Source of the DNA: a virus
DNA: 48,112 nucleotides
IMG/VR virus record: IMGVR_UViG_3300040815_001002
Location: 1 to 48,112 of that record
Direction: 5' to 3' (one strand)
Below the pieces are notes generated by a model. It searched no databases and had not been told where the DNA came from. It was given only the letters and a program-made list of their open reading frames with translations. The translations under genes and the position numbers were made by a program. Shown here piece by piece: positions 1-7,194 of this stretch. Position 1 is the first letter of the stretch. Every line of letters begins with the position of its first letter.

Positions 1-272
1 GTGACACAGCGTGACTTGTAAATATCAGGACGTACCACTTCAATACTAGGATGATTATTTTCTTTCATAGTACTTGATACAATTACATTGTGTCTTCGAG
101 GCATAGGTTTAGGCATATCAGGATCGTTCCATGTTGCTTTACCCATAACTACTGTACTGTTTAGAGTACATTCTTTGAACCATTGTTGGTCTGCAGGGTT
201 GTGTGGCCACGGAAGTGTTCCATCTTTGCCGATCCCCCAATCGTCGTCACATGCTAGGATTGCTCTAATCAT
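1..272 (-). CDS. folA: Dihydrofolate reductase, 3' end outside window
   Basis: Reduces dihydrofolate to tetrahydrofolate with NADPH, feeding thymidylate synthesis. The 90 visible residues carry the DHFR N-terminus: an ILACDDDWGIGKDG segment (the usual A-x-D-x-x-x-GIG-x-x-G/N-x-LPW signature), LPWPHNPADQQWF, a VVMGKATW segment and the NVIVSS strand. The C-terminal part lies beyond base 1. The start ATG (270-272) overlaps the end of the preceding small gene by 8 bases, typical of translational coupling. DHFR is a common nucleotide-metabolism gene of T4-like phages. Confidence 0.93.
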   Translation of the reverse strand, partial: MIRAILACDDDWGIGKDGTLPWPHNPADQQWFKECTLNSTVVMGKATWNDPDMPKPMPRRHNVIVSSTMKENNHPSIEVVRPDIYKSRCV

Positions 273-453
273 TGATAATCCTTTTCATTGTATCAGTTGC
301 AGTAGTTTTAAAAAACCTCGGTGCAATACTATGTATAATTATAACAGGAACTAACATTTGCATTTTAAATGCAATACTAAGTGCATGTTTCATATGCTGC
401 CAACCTGACATATTAACTTCTTCTAAGTGTGCTTTACATTGTTTACTGAACAT
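265..453 (-). CDS. DUF6356-like small protein
   Basis: A 62-residue protein with a hydrophobic central stretch (about residues 30-46, MQMLVPVIIIHSIAP). The pattern HLEEVNMSGWQHMKHA...IHSIAP..FKTTATDTMKRI resembles the DUF6356 family, which I recall as small proteins common in alphaproteobacteria and their phages; function unknown. It sits between ferredoxin and DHFR and overlaps DHFR by 8 bases. Family assignment is from pattern memory. Confidence 0.75.
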   Translation of the reverse strand: MFSKQCKAHLEEVNMSGWQHMKHALSIAFKMQMLVPVIIIHSIAPRFFKTTATDTMKRIIND

Positions 454-807
454 TTAATCTCCTTTGCCCGGTGTTTCTGAAAAATATTGCATCTTATCTG
501 GAACACCCTGCCATTCATTTGCATCAGCTGGTACGTCCTCAGGTCGCATTTGTGTAATAACCGGCCATATTTCAGAATATTTTCTATTAAAAATTGTCCA
601 TTCTTCTGCTTTTGCAGGATCTGTAAATGCTGTATCAGGTACTATAGCATCAGCAGGACATTCGGGTTCACAAACGCCACAATCAATACATTCATCGGGA
701 TGTATAACCAACATGTTTTCACCTTCGTAAAAACAATCTACTGGACAAACTTCTACACAATCCATATGTTTACATTTAATACATGCATCATTTACAATAT
801 ATGTCAT
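454..807 (-). CDS. fdxA: Seven-iron ferredoxin (3Fe-4S plus 4Fe-4S), FdxA type
   Basis: Soluble low-potential electron carrier. Nine cysteines at 9, 12, 17, 21, 25, 40, 43, 46 and 50 match the Azotobacter ferredoxin I spacing offset by the initiator Met: the first cluster motif has the expanded spacing of a 3Fe-4S site, and C21/C40/C43/C46 form the 4Fe-4S site. [20 protein letters not shown] and [16 protein letters not shown] are near-textbook FdxA. The C-terminal tail (residues 60-117) is the usual acidic FdxA extension, so the protein looks full length. Its start overlaps the gp44 stop by one base. Phages more often carry plant-type 2Fe-2S ferredoxins, so this type is unusual; partner unknown. 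Confidence 0.95.
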   Translation of the reverse strand: MTYIVNDACIKCKHMDCVEVCPVDCFYEGENMLVIHPDECIDCGVCEPECPADAIVPDTAFTDPAKAEEWTIFNRKYSEIWPVITQMRPEDVPADANEWQGVPDKMQYFSETPGKGD

Positions 808-1721
808 TAAAGCCTCGCTAATCTAATTAGTGTTGCTGCTAGATTAATCTCTGGATCCACAACTAATGCATGATCAACTAACCCTTGCTTTATAATTAGT
901 ACTGCGGTATCTTGTTGTTCTTCATTTCCGAACAGTTCAATATTATCATATAGCCAGCGATAGATCTCTTCCATCTCTTCTGGCAATACTTGACTACAGA
1001 TAAGTTTACGTGCTTCAGTTATTTTACCTGCCTTAAATAAGTCAACCATTTTTAGTTTATAGTCTTCTGTATTTGCATCACCAGTTTTAGTTACAAGAGT
1101 ACCAGTTTGTGTTTCTAGTTGCACTGTGTTAATACATTTACGTAAATCTGGATAATATGCCTTAACATATGTATCTAAAGTATCTAGCTCAAACTGTACA
1201 CCTTCTGTAATAAGGATCTCTGCCATACGTGCTGTAAACTCTACCTGATCAATCTTAGCAATGTGCATGTGCTGACAACGACTATGTATAGCTGGCATAA
1301 TTTTGTTGGGATAATTACATGTTAGAATAAAACGCACACTGTGACTATAGTCTTCCATCAGATTACGTAGTGCTGGTTGAACTGATTGGATGTTCATATA
1401 GTCAGCTTCGTCAATAAGCACAACTTTAAAGTCACCAAACGGCATAGTTTGACAAAATGTAATTAGTTTGTCAACCCATTCAATCTTACGTGCTTCTTTA
1501 GATCCGTTAGCAATCATAACATCAGTATCTTGCACATCGAGCTGATTAATAAGAATCTTAGCGATAGTAGTTTTGCCTAGTCCTGCACTACCACTTAGCA
1601 AGATATGCGGAATTGATCCACTGTCAATCCATCCTTTGATTTGCTCTCGTTGATTCTCATCACGAAACACATAACCGTCTACTGTTTTAGGACGATACTT
1701 TTCTACCCATAATTCTTTCAT
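807..1721 (-). CDS. 44: Sliding-clamp loader large subunit (T4 gp44-like, AAA+)
   Basis: ATPase subunit that loads the gp45 clamp on DNA. The 304 residues are close to T4 gp44 (about 319). Walker [10 protein letters not shown] lies at 44-52, Walker B/DEAD box at 104-107 (LIDEAD) and the SRC arginine-finger motif at 147-149, as in RFC small subunits. The N-terminus [16 protein letters not shown] is typical. RBS GAGG lies inside the end of the preceding 62-aa gene. The usual T4 neighbours gp45, gp62 and regA are not beside it here. A degenerate copy of its first codons lies at 1921-1949. Confidence 0.95.
   Translation of the reverse strand: MKELWVEKYRPKTVDGYVFRDENQREQIKGWIDSGSIPHILLSGSAGLGKTTIAKILINQLDVQDTDVMIANGSKEARKIEWVDKLITFCQTMPFGDFKVVLIDEADYMNIQSVQPALRNLMEDYSHSVRFILTCNYPNKIMPAIHSRCQHMHIAKIDQVEFTARMAEILITEGVQFELDTLDTYVKAYYPDLRKCINTVQLETQTGTLVTKTGDANTEDYKLKMVDLFKAGKITEARKLICSQVLPEEMEEIYRWLYDNIELFGNEEQQDTAVLIIKQGLVDHALVVDPEINLAATLIRLARL
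1698..1721 (-). repeat. Copy 1 of duplicated gp44 start segment
   Basis: The first eight codons of gp44. 23 of 24 bases are identical to 1926-1949, and similarity continues a few bases further if a one-base insertion is allowed in the second copy. Confidence 0.85.
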
Positions 1722-1724
1722 TAT

Positions 1725-1913
1725 TTAATCCTCATAATAATCTACCACCATTACATTTTCAGGCTTGTCAGGTAACTGAAACTTTTGTGCAAACTCCATT
1801 GCTTCATGTGCGTCTTCAAACAGTTCAGGGTGTAAGTCCCAGCAATGTTCTGTTTGTTTAGTAATATAAATCCAATCGTCTTTGCCGTCAAGACAAACCA
1901 TCACTGCATACAT
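1725..1913 (-). CDS. Small conserved-looking protein inserted before gp44
   Basis: 62 residues, not assigned to a family. Aromatic and acidic, starting MYAVMVCLDGKDDWIYITKQ, with a predicted beta strand, a central helix (EDAHEAMEFAQKF) and a C-terminal strand (ENVMVVDYYED); it reads like a compact alpha/beta domain. Likely RBS AAAAGG lies inside the relic gp44 start just upstream. It ends three bases before gp44, whose RBS it carries. Its flanks suggest it was inserted between aldolase and gp44. Confidence 0.7.
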   Translation of the reverse strand: MYAVMVCLDGKDDWIYITKQTEHCWDLHPELFEDAHEAMEFAQKFQLPDKPENVMVVDYYED

Positions 1914-1919
1914 TAGGTT

Positions 1920-1949
1920 TCATACCTTTTCTACCCATAAATCTTTCAT
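1920..1949 (-). pseudogene. Relic of gp44 5' end (MKDLWVEK, frameshifted)
   Basis: ATG at 1947-1949 overlaps the aldolase stop as ATGA and opens a 9-codon frame, MKDLWVEKV then TGA. Gp44 itself begins [10 protein letters not shown]. 23/24 bases (1926-1949 against 1698-1721) are identical, and a one-base G insertion causes the frameshift. The simplest reading is that aldolase was once coupled directly to gp44 and that the 62-aa gene entered with duplication of this segment. It may now serve only as leader and RBS. Confidence 0.8.
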
Positions 1950-2749
1950 GCACTTGCTTCTGTTATTTTTTTAATGTTACTGCTTATTGTAGCATTAAAT
2001 TCTTCATCTGTCAAGTCATACCGTAAGCCTTCTGACAATGCTCTACTAAAACTAGCAGTTACATTGTCATTAAGTCCTAGTCTATTACATGCTTCGTTTG
2101 TACTGTATCCACCACTTAGGAATACAACACGTTCTACATTAGGGAATACTGTAAGGTTGTGATACAAGTTAGGTACTTCCGGCGGAGTTAGTTTGAGAAT
2201 ACATTTGCCTGGATACTCATCTAAAAATTCTTGTAAGTGATACATAAGAGCATCTTCAACTTCAGCTTTGATAGGATGATCAATGGGCACTTCAGGTTCA
2301 ATAATAGGCACAAGCCCATGCTCCCAAATAGTACGAGCAAGTGTAAACTGTTGTTTAAGCACAGGATGAATCATTCCTGTACCATGTACAATACTACGCA
2401 TCTTGGTGCCGTAGATTCGAGGACCAATGCCGTTTGTAGCAAACTCTAACATTTGTTTTACTGGAAACTGTTTGAGTGTGCCATCTTCGTCACATCCACT
2501 GTCAATCTTTAGGAACGTGTCAATGCCTTTTTCATCCAAGATGTTAACCATGCCACGTGTAACTGTGTCTTGATAGAGGATTGCTCCCCAGATGTTTTTG
2601 TCGTTGAAGTCAGGACTGTTGACCATTCTAAGACGCATAGCATGAACTTTCTCCATTTTATCTTCTTCTGTGTACGCTTGTCCGTAGCGTTCTAGTACGC
2701 CACCTGTTGAGCCGCCGCTGTGATCCATTGCTGCAATAAATCTAGACAT
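1946..2749 (-). CDS. Class I fructose-1,6-bisphosphate aldolase
   Basis: Cleaves fructose-1,6-bisphosphate to DHAP and glyceraldehyde-3-phosphate through a Schiff base. Strong resemblance over nearly full length to the bacterial class I aldolase of Staphylococcus (Fda type): FIAAMDHSGGSTGGVL, FLKIDSG, YGTKMRS, GLVPIIEPEV, LKLTPPEVPNLY with the probable Schiff-base Lys186, FLSGGYS and SFSRALSEGLR. Length 267 against about 296 for Fda. An auxiliary metabolic gene, probably steering host carbon flux during infection (inference). The stop overlaps the relic gp44 ATG. Confidence 0.94.
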   Translation of the reverse strand: MSRFIAAMDHSGGSTGGVLERYGQAYTEEDKMEKVHAMRLRMVNSPDFNDKNIWGAILYQDTVTRGMVNILDEKGIDTFLKIDSGCDEDGTLKQFPVKQMLEFATNGIGPRIYGTKMRSIVHGTGMIHPVLKQQFTLARTIWEHGLVPIIEPEVPIDHPIKAEVEDALMYHLQEFLDEYPGKCILKLTPPEVPNLYHNLTVFPNVERVVFLSGGYSTNEACNRLGLNDNVTASFSRALSEGLRYDLTDEEFNATISSNIKKITEASA

Positions 2750-2927
2750 TTTTCCTCTCCTCGATTATTTTATCAATTTCGCTAAACCACTCTGGCGGAG
2801 CCTGAGCTATAATTTCGTCTACCACATCATCTAACTCTGATAGACTGCGTCTTTTATTCGTATGTTTCGCCGGTTGCCCGGAAGAAGTTTTCACTCCAGA
2901 ATGCTTTGTCGTCAATCCAGATGTCAT
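2742..2927 (-). CDS. Small hypothetical protein, start uncertain
   Basis: From the ATG at 2927 it would encode 61 residues and overlap the HAD gene by 74 bases in another frame. The convincing part is the C-terminal half (SLSELDDVVDEIIAQAPPEWFSEIDKIIEERK), an acidic amphipathic helical stretch lying in the 105-base gap between HAD and aldolase. No ATG/GTG/TTG is visible in the non-overlapping part. It overlaps the aldolase start by 8 bases, the usual coupling here. No family recognised. Confidence 0.5.
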   Translation of the reverse strand: MTSGLTTKHSGVKTSSGQPAKHTNKRRSLSELDDVVDEIIAQAPPEWFSEIDKIIEERKNV

Positions 2928-3192
2928 AATGCTCTTTCTCCCCTACGCTTAGTTCATGATGCTTTGCACCCCAATCCATTAGTTGTTTGTATGTAAGTTC
3001 GTAATAATCTACACCGCTTACACAGCCACGTGCTGTCATATATTTTATTGTGTGTCCTGCATCGTACAGTGCATTTACTTTATTAATACGGTCTTGGTAA
3101 GGAATATGATTAGCATAGTCTTTTTTACCGGTGCCATCCATAAAGTAAACTTCTTGACAAATAGTGCCGTCGATGTCAATAACGTATTTCAT
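2854..3192 (-). CDS. HAD-superfamily phosphatase-like protein
   Basis: 112 residues with HAD motif I at 6-10 (D-I-D-G-T; nucleophile D6, acid D8), a motif II threonine in YMTARG, and a DIWIDDKAFW motif IV-like acidic pair. It lacks a large cap domain, resembling short phage 3'-phosphatase/nucleotidase-like HAD proteins such as the phosphatase half of T4 polynucleotide kinase. Substrate unknown; a nucleotide or nucleic-acid 3' end is plausible. Not fused to a kinase. Confidence 0.85.
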   Translation of the reverse strand: MKYVIDIDGTICQEVYFMDGTGKKDYANHIPYQDRINKVNALYDAGHTIKYMTARGCVSGVDYYELTYKQLMDWGAKHHELSVGEKEHYDIWIDDKAFWSENFFRATGETYE

Positions 3193-3220
3193 TAAAAGTC
3201 CTTTATATTTTTAATTTTTT

Positions 3221-3358
3221 TCATTCTGGTACTTGCATACCTTTTTTGGTAAAACTTTTTGCTCGGCGAATAATTTCTTTTTCACATAATCGACTATTGC
3301 TCAAATGATACTTCCACTTTTTATATAGTTTAGCATAATTATTATTCTTTCTTGCCAT
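3221..3358 (-). CDS. Small basic hypothetical protein
   Basis: 45 residues, highly basic (starts MARKNNNYAKLYKKWKYHL, then RRAKSFTKKG). The same frame stays open to 3484, but the ATG at 3356-3358 sits one base after the preceding stop (TGAAATG), which suits this operon. No family recognised; the charge suggests nucleic-acid binding (inference). Confidence 0.5.
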   Translation of the reverse strand: MARKNNNYAKLYKKWKYHLSNSRLCEKEIIRRAKSFTKKGMQVPE

Positions 3359-3359
3359 T

Positions 3360-3548
3360 TCATTTACCAGCTTTAGCATCTTTTTCTGCTTTAGATAGTT
3401 TGTTATTCCATTGATTGTTACTAATACCAAGTTCACTGGGCATTGCTTTAGTTTTGCCTTTAGTAATCTCGCCACCTTTAGCAAGAAACTCTGCCTTCAT
3501 TCGTTCAAGTTCTTCATCTTTTTTATTCGGACTATGATTCATTGACAT
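3360..3548 (-). CDS. Small charged hypothetical protein
   Basis: 62 residues, Lys/Glu-rich and probably helical. The core EFLAKGGEITKGKTKAMPSELGISNNQWNNKLSKAEKDAK has the layout of a short phage protein type I have seen annotated as a possible regulator (an EFL-x-KGG-x-ITK core). Starts at 3548 or at the second ATG (3542). It overlaps the MazG-like gene end by up to 17 bases. Confidence 0.6.
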   Translation of the reverse strand: MSMNHSPNKKDEELERMKAEFLAKGGEITKGKTKAMPSELGISNNQWNNKLSKAEKDAKAGK

Positions 3549-3822
3549 TAATTAGTGTACTCCATTTTTTTAGTTTATCTTGTTTTACACTACTACGTGC
3601 ATAAATGTGTTTCCAATCTAAGATGCCATGTTCTGTCATTAGATTAATCATACAATAAACATCACCTACTTCTTCAAGAAGTTTCTCACGTTGTTCATCT
3701 GTTATTTCTTCTTTGTACTTAAACTTGCGTATAATCTTTGAGCATCGCTGTGTAAGCTCACCGCACTCTTCCGCAGTAATAATCATAAGTTGCTGTAGTG
3801 TGTTTATTGGACTATTTTTCAT
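3532..3822 (-). CDS. MazG-like nucleotide pyrophosphohydrolase
   Basis: 96 residues from the ATG at 3822 (a longer frame reaches 3897, but this ATG overlaps the upstream gene's end in the local style). All-alpha NTP pyrophosphatase pattern: AEECGE near residues 17-22 and LLEEVGDVYCMINLM further on, giving the paired EExxE and ExxD metal-binding motifs. Predicted to hydrolyse (d)NTPs or alarmone-like nucleotides to monophosphates; substrate not readable. A second protein of the same superfamily lies at 5287-5640. Confidence 0.8.
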   Translation of the reverse strand: MKNSPINTLQQLMIITAEECGELTQRCSKIIRKFKYKEEITDEQREKLLEEVGDVYCMINLMTEHGILDWKHIYARSSVKQDKLKKWSTLINVNES

Positions 3823-3976
3823 ATTCTTGTTTGTACCTCCAATTACAATATGCTTCCCAACCATATTCATACATAGCATATGCAACAACAAAGCCAACCC
3901 AGGGAATACTAAAAGCAGTAGTCACCATTATATCTGCTGCTAAAAAAGCTGCTGGATAATCGTACCACCGTATCAA
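3812..3976 (-). CDS. Small membrane protein with TTG start
   Basis: 54 residues beginning at TTG (3974-3976), which overlaps the DexA stop as TTGA and has AGGA 8 bases upstream. Sequence is aromatic and hydrophobic: IRWYDYPAAFLAADIM, then a TM stretch around AFSIPWVGFVVAYAMY, ending WEAYCNWRYKQEYEK. One membrane span with a basic C-terminal tail. It ends overlapping the MazG-like start. I recall similar short proteins in marine T4-like phages; function unknown. Confidence 0.72.
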   Translation of the reverse strand: MIRWYDYPAAFLAADIMVTTAFSIPWVGFVVAYAMYEYGWEAYCNWRYKQEYEK

Positions 3977-4500
3977 CGCTGTATTCCTAACTCTTTGTAT
4001 ACCATTTGTACACCTTTAGCTTGGAAATAAGAATCTGCTAAAGCATTGTGCAAATCGCTTTGCATTGCTTTGCGTGGGTCTACCTTTGCCATACTAAACA
4101 ATGTACGTGAATCACGCACTTGCCAAAACTGCCACGGAATAGGCTTACCACGTTGCCGCAACATATCTTCAATGATAGTAATATCAAATCCATAACCGTG
4201 TCCCCACAGTACATCAACACCTACCATCCATTTGGGCAAACTATCTAAGAACACATCCATGTGTTCACGTCCTTCAGTACTAAATGCTTCTTCTTGTACT
4301 TTAGGATCCTGCTTGCTCCACCAGGCAATAGTATCGTCACTAACATCTCTGTCCTGTGAGTCTAGGTCTAGTTTGTAGTAAAATTCACTGTGCGGTTCGC
4401 TGTTGTCTAAAGGATTAAACTTTACACCACCTACTGTTAGCACTGCTGTTCGAGGAGTAGTATGTAGGGTTTCTAAATCAATCATTGCATGTACAGGCAT
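3973..4500 (-). CDS. dexA: DexA-like 3'-5' exonuclease
   Basis: DEDD-family exonuclease. AMIDLET gives the first acidic pair (D8, E10), LWGHGYGFDITIIEDML supplies the ExoII aspartate, and HNALADSYFQA is the ExoIII HxAxxD motif. 175 residues, somewhat shorter than T4 DexA (about 227). TVGGVKFNP and DDTIAWWSKQDP are features of the phage DexA/DUF5051 group. Probably helps degrade DNA for nucleotide recycling. First gene of an operon running to DHFR, behind the 4528-4556 promoter. Confidence 0.88.
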   Translation of the reverse strand: MPVHAMIDLETLHTTPRTAVLTVGGVKFNPLDNSEPHSEFYYKLDLDSQDRDVSDDTIAWWSKQDPKVQEEAFSTEGREHMDVFLDSLPKWMVGVDVLWGHGYGFDITIIEDMLRQRGKPIPWQFWQVRDSRTLFSMAKVDPRKAMQSDLHNALADSYFQAKGVQMVYKELGIQR

Positions 4501-4527
4501 TAGAGTTCCTTAATAGTTTATATTATT

Positions 4528-4556
4528 AAAGTAACACATTTTGATGTCATTGTCAA
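4528..4556 (-). promoter_or_regulatory. Sigma70-type promoter before dexA
   Basis: TTGACA (4551-4556), 17-bp spacer, TACTTT (4528-4533), followed by AT-rich leader and AAGGA before dexA. The spacer holds the inverted repeat ACAT-TTTG-ATGT (4536-4547). Confidence 0.65.
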
Positions 4557-4559
4557 CAG

Positions 4560-5303
4560 TTATCTAAACATAAAAGTATAATTTATTCTTTTATTTTCGT
4601 AACCCGGAAGTGTTTCTACAGGTTGCGACTTATGATAAAATAGTGAATTAAATATTACAGCTTTGTTATATCCATAATTAATTCTAACAGGTTCTTTCCC
4701 TGTAGACTTTAAAAATTCTCTTACTTCATCAGGTTTAAAGTTCTTTTCGTAATAGTCCCAGTCATCAGGTGGCGCTGTGTCCCAAATATATAATCCGTTT
4801 GTTTCGGCATCATGTTTCACTGATTCATTAGGAGTTACCCAAAAATTTAAATTAGCTGAATTTTTTGTAGGTCCTGGATCAGCATGAATATCTACTCCGT
4901 ATGAAGTTTGATTATAAATGAATGCCCATGCTCTTTCTATATCTAGCTGACTTAGAAATGGAAGTTTTTCTTTTGTTTCTTTAACAATATTTGACAGCAC
5001 CGGAAACCAAAGCTCGTTTGGTGTAAAATTAATTGCTGCATAATCTTTATAGTAATCATGTCGCATATTAAAATATAAAACAAAATCTCTTAATCTTAAA
5101 ATATACTCTTCATTTAAAAAATTATCTATTACAACATAACCGAAAGTGTTATATGTGTTATTCAGCATACTCCAATCTAGATTGTGATTTAAAACATTGC
5201 TGTCAATTAAACTACGATTACCTAGTTCTTCCTTAGTTATAAAAACATTGTTTTTTACTAGAAAGTCTAGGTAATCTTTACTATCGTTATATGAATTTTG
5301 CAA
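4560..5303 (-). CDS. 2OG-Fe(II) oxygenase-like protein
   Basis: 247 residues. Double-stranded beta-helix signature with HxD at H140/D142 (VDIHADPGP), distal His H224 (LFYHKSQPV) and a following Arg (R239, KRINYTFMF) suited to binding 2-oxoglutarate. Substrate unknown. It differs from the shorter oxygenases elsewhere in the window in having about 50 extra N-terminal residues. Overlaps the next upstream gene by 17 bases and is the last gene before the dexA promoter. Confidence 0.78.
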   Translation of the reverse strand: MQNSYNDSKDYLDFLVKNNVFITKEELGNRSLIDSNVLNHNLDWSMLNNTYNTFGYVVIDNFLNEEYILRLRDFVLYFNMRHDYYKDYAAINFTPNELWFPVLSNIVKETKEKLPFLSQLDIERAWAFIYNQTSYGVDIHADPGPTKNSANLNFWVTPNESVKHDAETNGLYIWDTAPPDDWDYYEKNFKPDEVREFLKSTGKEPVRINYGYNKAVIFNSLFYHKSQPVETLPGYENKRINYTFMFR

Positions 5304-5640
5304 GTTCAGGTGCTTTCCAGCCTTCTGGCTTTAATACTTTGCCGTCTTCACGCTTGCGTACTTTGCCTGTGTCTGGATCAATCTTAGCAAAGTTTGTGTC
5401 CATCACTTCTTTCCAGGCTGCTTCTCCGTCCCAACCTGCGGCACGTACTGCGCCCATAGTAACTACTAAGATGTCAATGAGTGCGTCGAGCTGTTCGACT
5501 TTGTCATCTGCTGCCACTGCTTCTACAAGCTCGCTTACTTCTTCGTCGATAAGACTTAGATACATTTTGTAGTTTGCTTCACTTGCTGGTTGGTCACATG
5601 CTGTGCCAAAGCGTTCAATATCTTCAAATGGGTTTGTCAT
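5287..5640 (-). CDS. MazG/PRA-PH-like pyrophosphohydrolase
   Basis: 117 residues from the ATG at 5638-5640 (GAGG five bases upstream; an adjacent ATG at 5643 is possible). LIDEEVSELVEAV followed by EQLDALIDILVVTMGA gives the EExxE...ExxD metal site of the phosphoribosyl-ATP pyrophosphohydrolase/MazG fold. Predicted NTP pyrophosphohydrolase; marine phages often carry one such enzyme. The C-terminal tail (DTGKVRKREDGKVLKPEGW) is characteristic of this subgroup. Confidence 0.85.
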   Translation of the reverse strand: MTNPFEDIERFGTACDQPASEANYKMYLSLIDEEVSELVEAVAADDKVEQLDALIDILVVTMGAVRAAGWDGEAAWKEVMDTNFAKIDPDTGKVRKREDGKVLKPEGWKAPELAKFI

Positions 5641-5650
5641 CATTACCTCT

Positions 5651-6055
5651 TTATGCTGTAACAAATGATGAAGGATCAATTGTTGCGTGTTCGCCGTCTG
5701 CATATTCTGCACCGAATTGAATTCCGTCAGGCTTTTTATCTGAAAATGCTAATACACAGTCAGAATCTATCATACGTAATTCTATTTCACCATTGCCTTC
5801 GTCAATTTTAATACTGCGAGTCCAACGACCATGTTCAATAAGTATCCAATCACCTACTTTGTATGTCTCGTTGTTGTTAGGGCCTTTTGAATGTACTCTT
5901 CCCCAACGAGGATAAATTCCTCTTGTTTCTCCATCATCACTTCTTAGAATCAACCCACTTTTTGTAGTCTGTTCTCCAAAGTACATGTCGGAAACTAAAA
6001 CTCTATCATTAATCGGTTTTAGTGTTCCGTGTATTGTATCTAAATTTATAGCCAT
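5651..6055 (-). CDS. groES: GroES-like co-chaperonin (functional analogue of T4 gp31)
   Basis: 134 residues with a Cpn10 N-terminus (LKPINDRVLVSDM) and a mobile-loop-like segment at about 28-38 (GEQTTKSGLIL), plus VGDWILIEHGRWT, the central beta barrel. About 40 residues longer than bacterial GroES, with a C-terminal extension. Expected to cap host GroEL to fold capsid protein. Its ATG overlaps the preceding stop by one base. Confidence 0.88.
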   Translation of the reverse strand: MAINLDTIHGTLKPINDRVLVSDMYFGEQTTKSGLILRSDDGETRGIYPRWGRVHSKGPNNNETYKVGDWILIEHGRWTRSIKIDEGNGEIELRMIDSDCVLAFSDKKPDGIQFGAEYADGEHATIDPSSFVTA

Positions 6056-6405
6056 TATTCACCTTTTTGTACAAAATTTCCATCTGCGTCTTCTTGCCAT
6101 TCATCATCTTCTTCTAACATTTCTACTTCTGCTTCTGTTAGAGGTTCTGCAATGTCATCAACTGGAGTAGTACTTGTTTTATTTTTTACAAGTTGTCCTC
6201 TTTCATCTTTTGCATATTTTTGATAATGATCTTTTACAATATCTTCTCTTTTTCTTTTAATTTTTCCGCCTGGTCCTAATTCATCGCCACGTGCGTTTAC
6301 TTTTGCATTGCCAATCGCAGGAACAAGTTCATTCTTTTTACGTAACAAATCCATGTCAACAACTTTGCCTCTCATAGATCTATGTACAATTTGCTTTCTA
6401 GCCAT
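6055..6405 (-). CDS. Conserved basic/acidic phage protein
   Basis: 116 residues with a basic N-terminal half (MARKQIVHRSMRGKVVDMD, GNAKVNARGDELGPGGKI) and a strongly acidic C-terminal tail (EAEVEMLEEDDEWQEDADG). The N-terminal pattern HRS-x-x-G-x-x-VDM...NARGDE recurs in T4-like marine phages as far as I recall, without known function. Charge segregation suits a scaffold or DNA-associated protein (inference). Confidence 0.75.
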   Translation of the reverse strand: MARKQIVHRSMRGKVVDMDLLRKKNELVPAIGNAKVNARGDELGPGGKIKRKREDIVKDHYQKYAKDERGQLVKNKTSTTPVDDIAEPLTEAEVEMLEEDDEWQEDADGNFVQKGE

Positions 6406-6426
6406 ATTATTCTCCTTATACTCTAC

Positions 6427-6957
6427 TTATCTCAGGAACTCTCGCCAATCCAGGCCATATTGGATTGAGTCTATTTTGTGTACTCCTATCAAATATAGCA
6501 CATAACTAGCCACGCTAGATCCACGTCCTACACCCCATACAATATCATTTTCACGCATAAAGTCTACAAGATAAATCATATAACGTAGCAAGTCTTTCAT
6601 GCCGCGTTCTCTAAAAGCATCTAATTCTTGCCATATGCGATCTTGTACGTGTTGTGGACAAGGTGTTTCTGCTTTGCCTAACACATACTCATATACATTA
6701 ATGTCTTTGTATTCATCAGGCATAAACCATTCACCTTGGCATACACCGTCAAAAGTCTTTTGATCTACATCTAGGGGAATATACTTTTGTAGTTTGTCTA
6801 GACCCTGTTCTTCCATTGCTGTGTTGAACTTGTCTACATCATCGTTAGCATCGCATAATACCACATGGACTTTATCTGCATGACCACTATAGATCATATC
6901 GATAAGATCGCGATTAGAGAATCGTGGAATACCTAAGTCATCTGTTTTCATAAGCAT
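6427..6957 (-). CDS. DnaE-like (Pol III alpha) fragment protein
   Basis: 176 residues. The C-terminal part YMIYLVDFMRENDIVWGVGRGSSVASYVLYLIGVHKIDSIQYGLDWREFLR mirrors the palm-entry region of bacterial DNA polymerase III alpha (GPGRGSGAGS, then the D-P-L-x-x-x-L-L-F-E-R-F-L segment). GVGRGSSVAS lies at 142-151. It stops at the FLR, just before where DnaE carries its PDFDVD catalytic aspartates, so it cannot polymerise alone. I recall DnaE-like annotations in other T4-like marine phages; role unknown. Confidence 0.8.
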   Translation of the reverse strand: MLMKTDDLGIPRFSNRDLIDMIYSGHADKVHVVLCDANDDVDKFNTAMEEQGLDKLQKYIPLDVDQKTFDGVCQGEWFMPDEYKDINVYEYVLGKAETPCPQHVQDRIWQELDAFRERGMKDLLRYMIYLVDFMRENDIVWGVGRGSSVASYVLYLIGVHKIDSIQYGLDWREFLR

Positions 6958-6966
6958 ACATGTATT

Positions 6967-7194
6967 TTACGATATATTGATAAGATTGTCAAGTCCGTTT
7001 TCGTCAGAATCTTCTTCTTTTTTTCTTAAATTCAATCTTCTTGTTTCTTGTTCTATTTTATAGGTATCTATTACTAGAATTATTTGTGATTTTACATCAT
7101 TATTACAGGTATGATAATATCTACTTAATTGTATAATCTTATCTTCAACTTCGTTATCTGTTAGATGAGATAAATCTCCTACACCAGGGTGCAT
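6967..7194 (-). CDS. Conserved T4-like hypothetical protein (HPGVGDLS type)
   Basis: 75 residues; starts MHPGVGDLSHLTDNEVEDKI, has a helical core with a DTYKIEQETRR segment and ends NGLDNLINIS. The start and end patterns recur in marine T4-like phages next to tail genes (recollection). Mostly helical and charged. Overlaps the upstream structural gene by one base (TAATG), so it is probably part of the late operon. Confidence 0.78.
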   Translation of the reverse strand: MHPGVGDLSHLTDNEVEDKIIQLSRYYHTCNNDVKSQIILVIDTYKIEQETRRLNLRKKEEDSDENGLDNLINIS

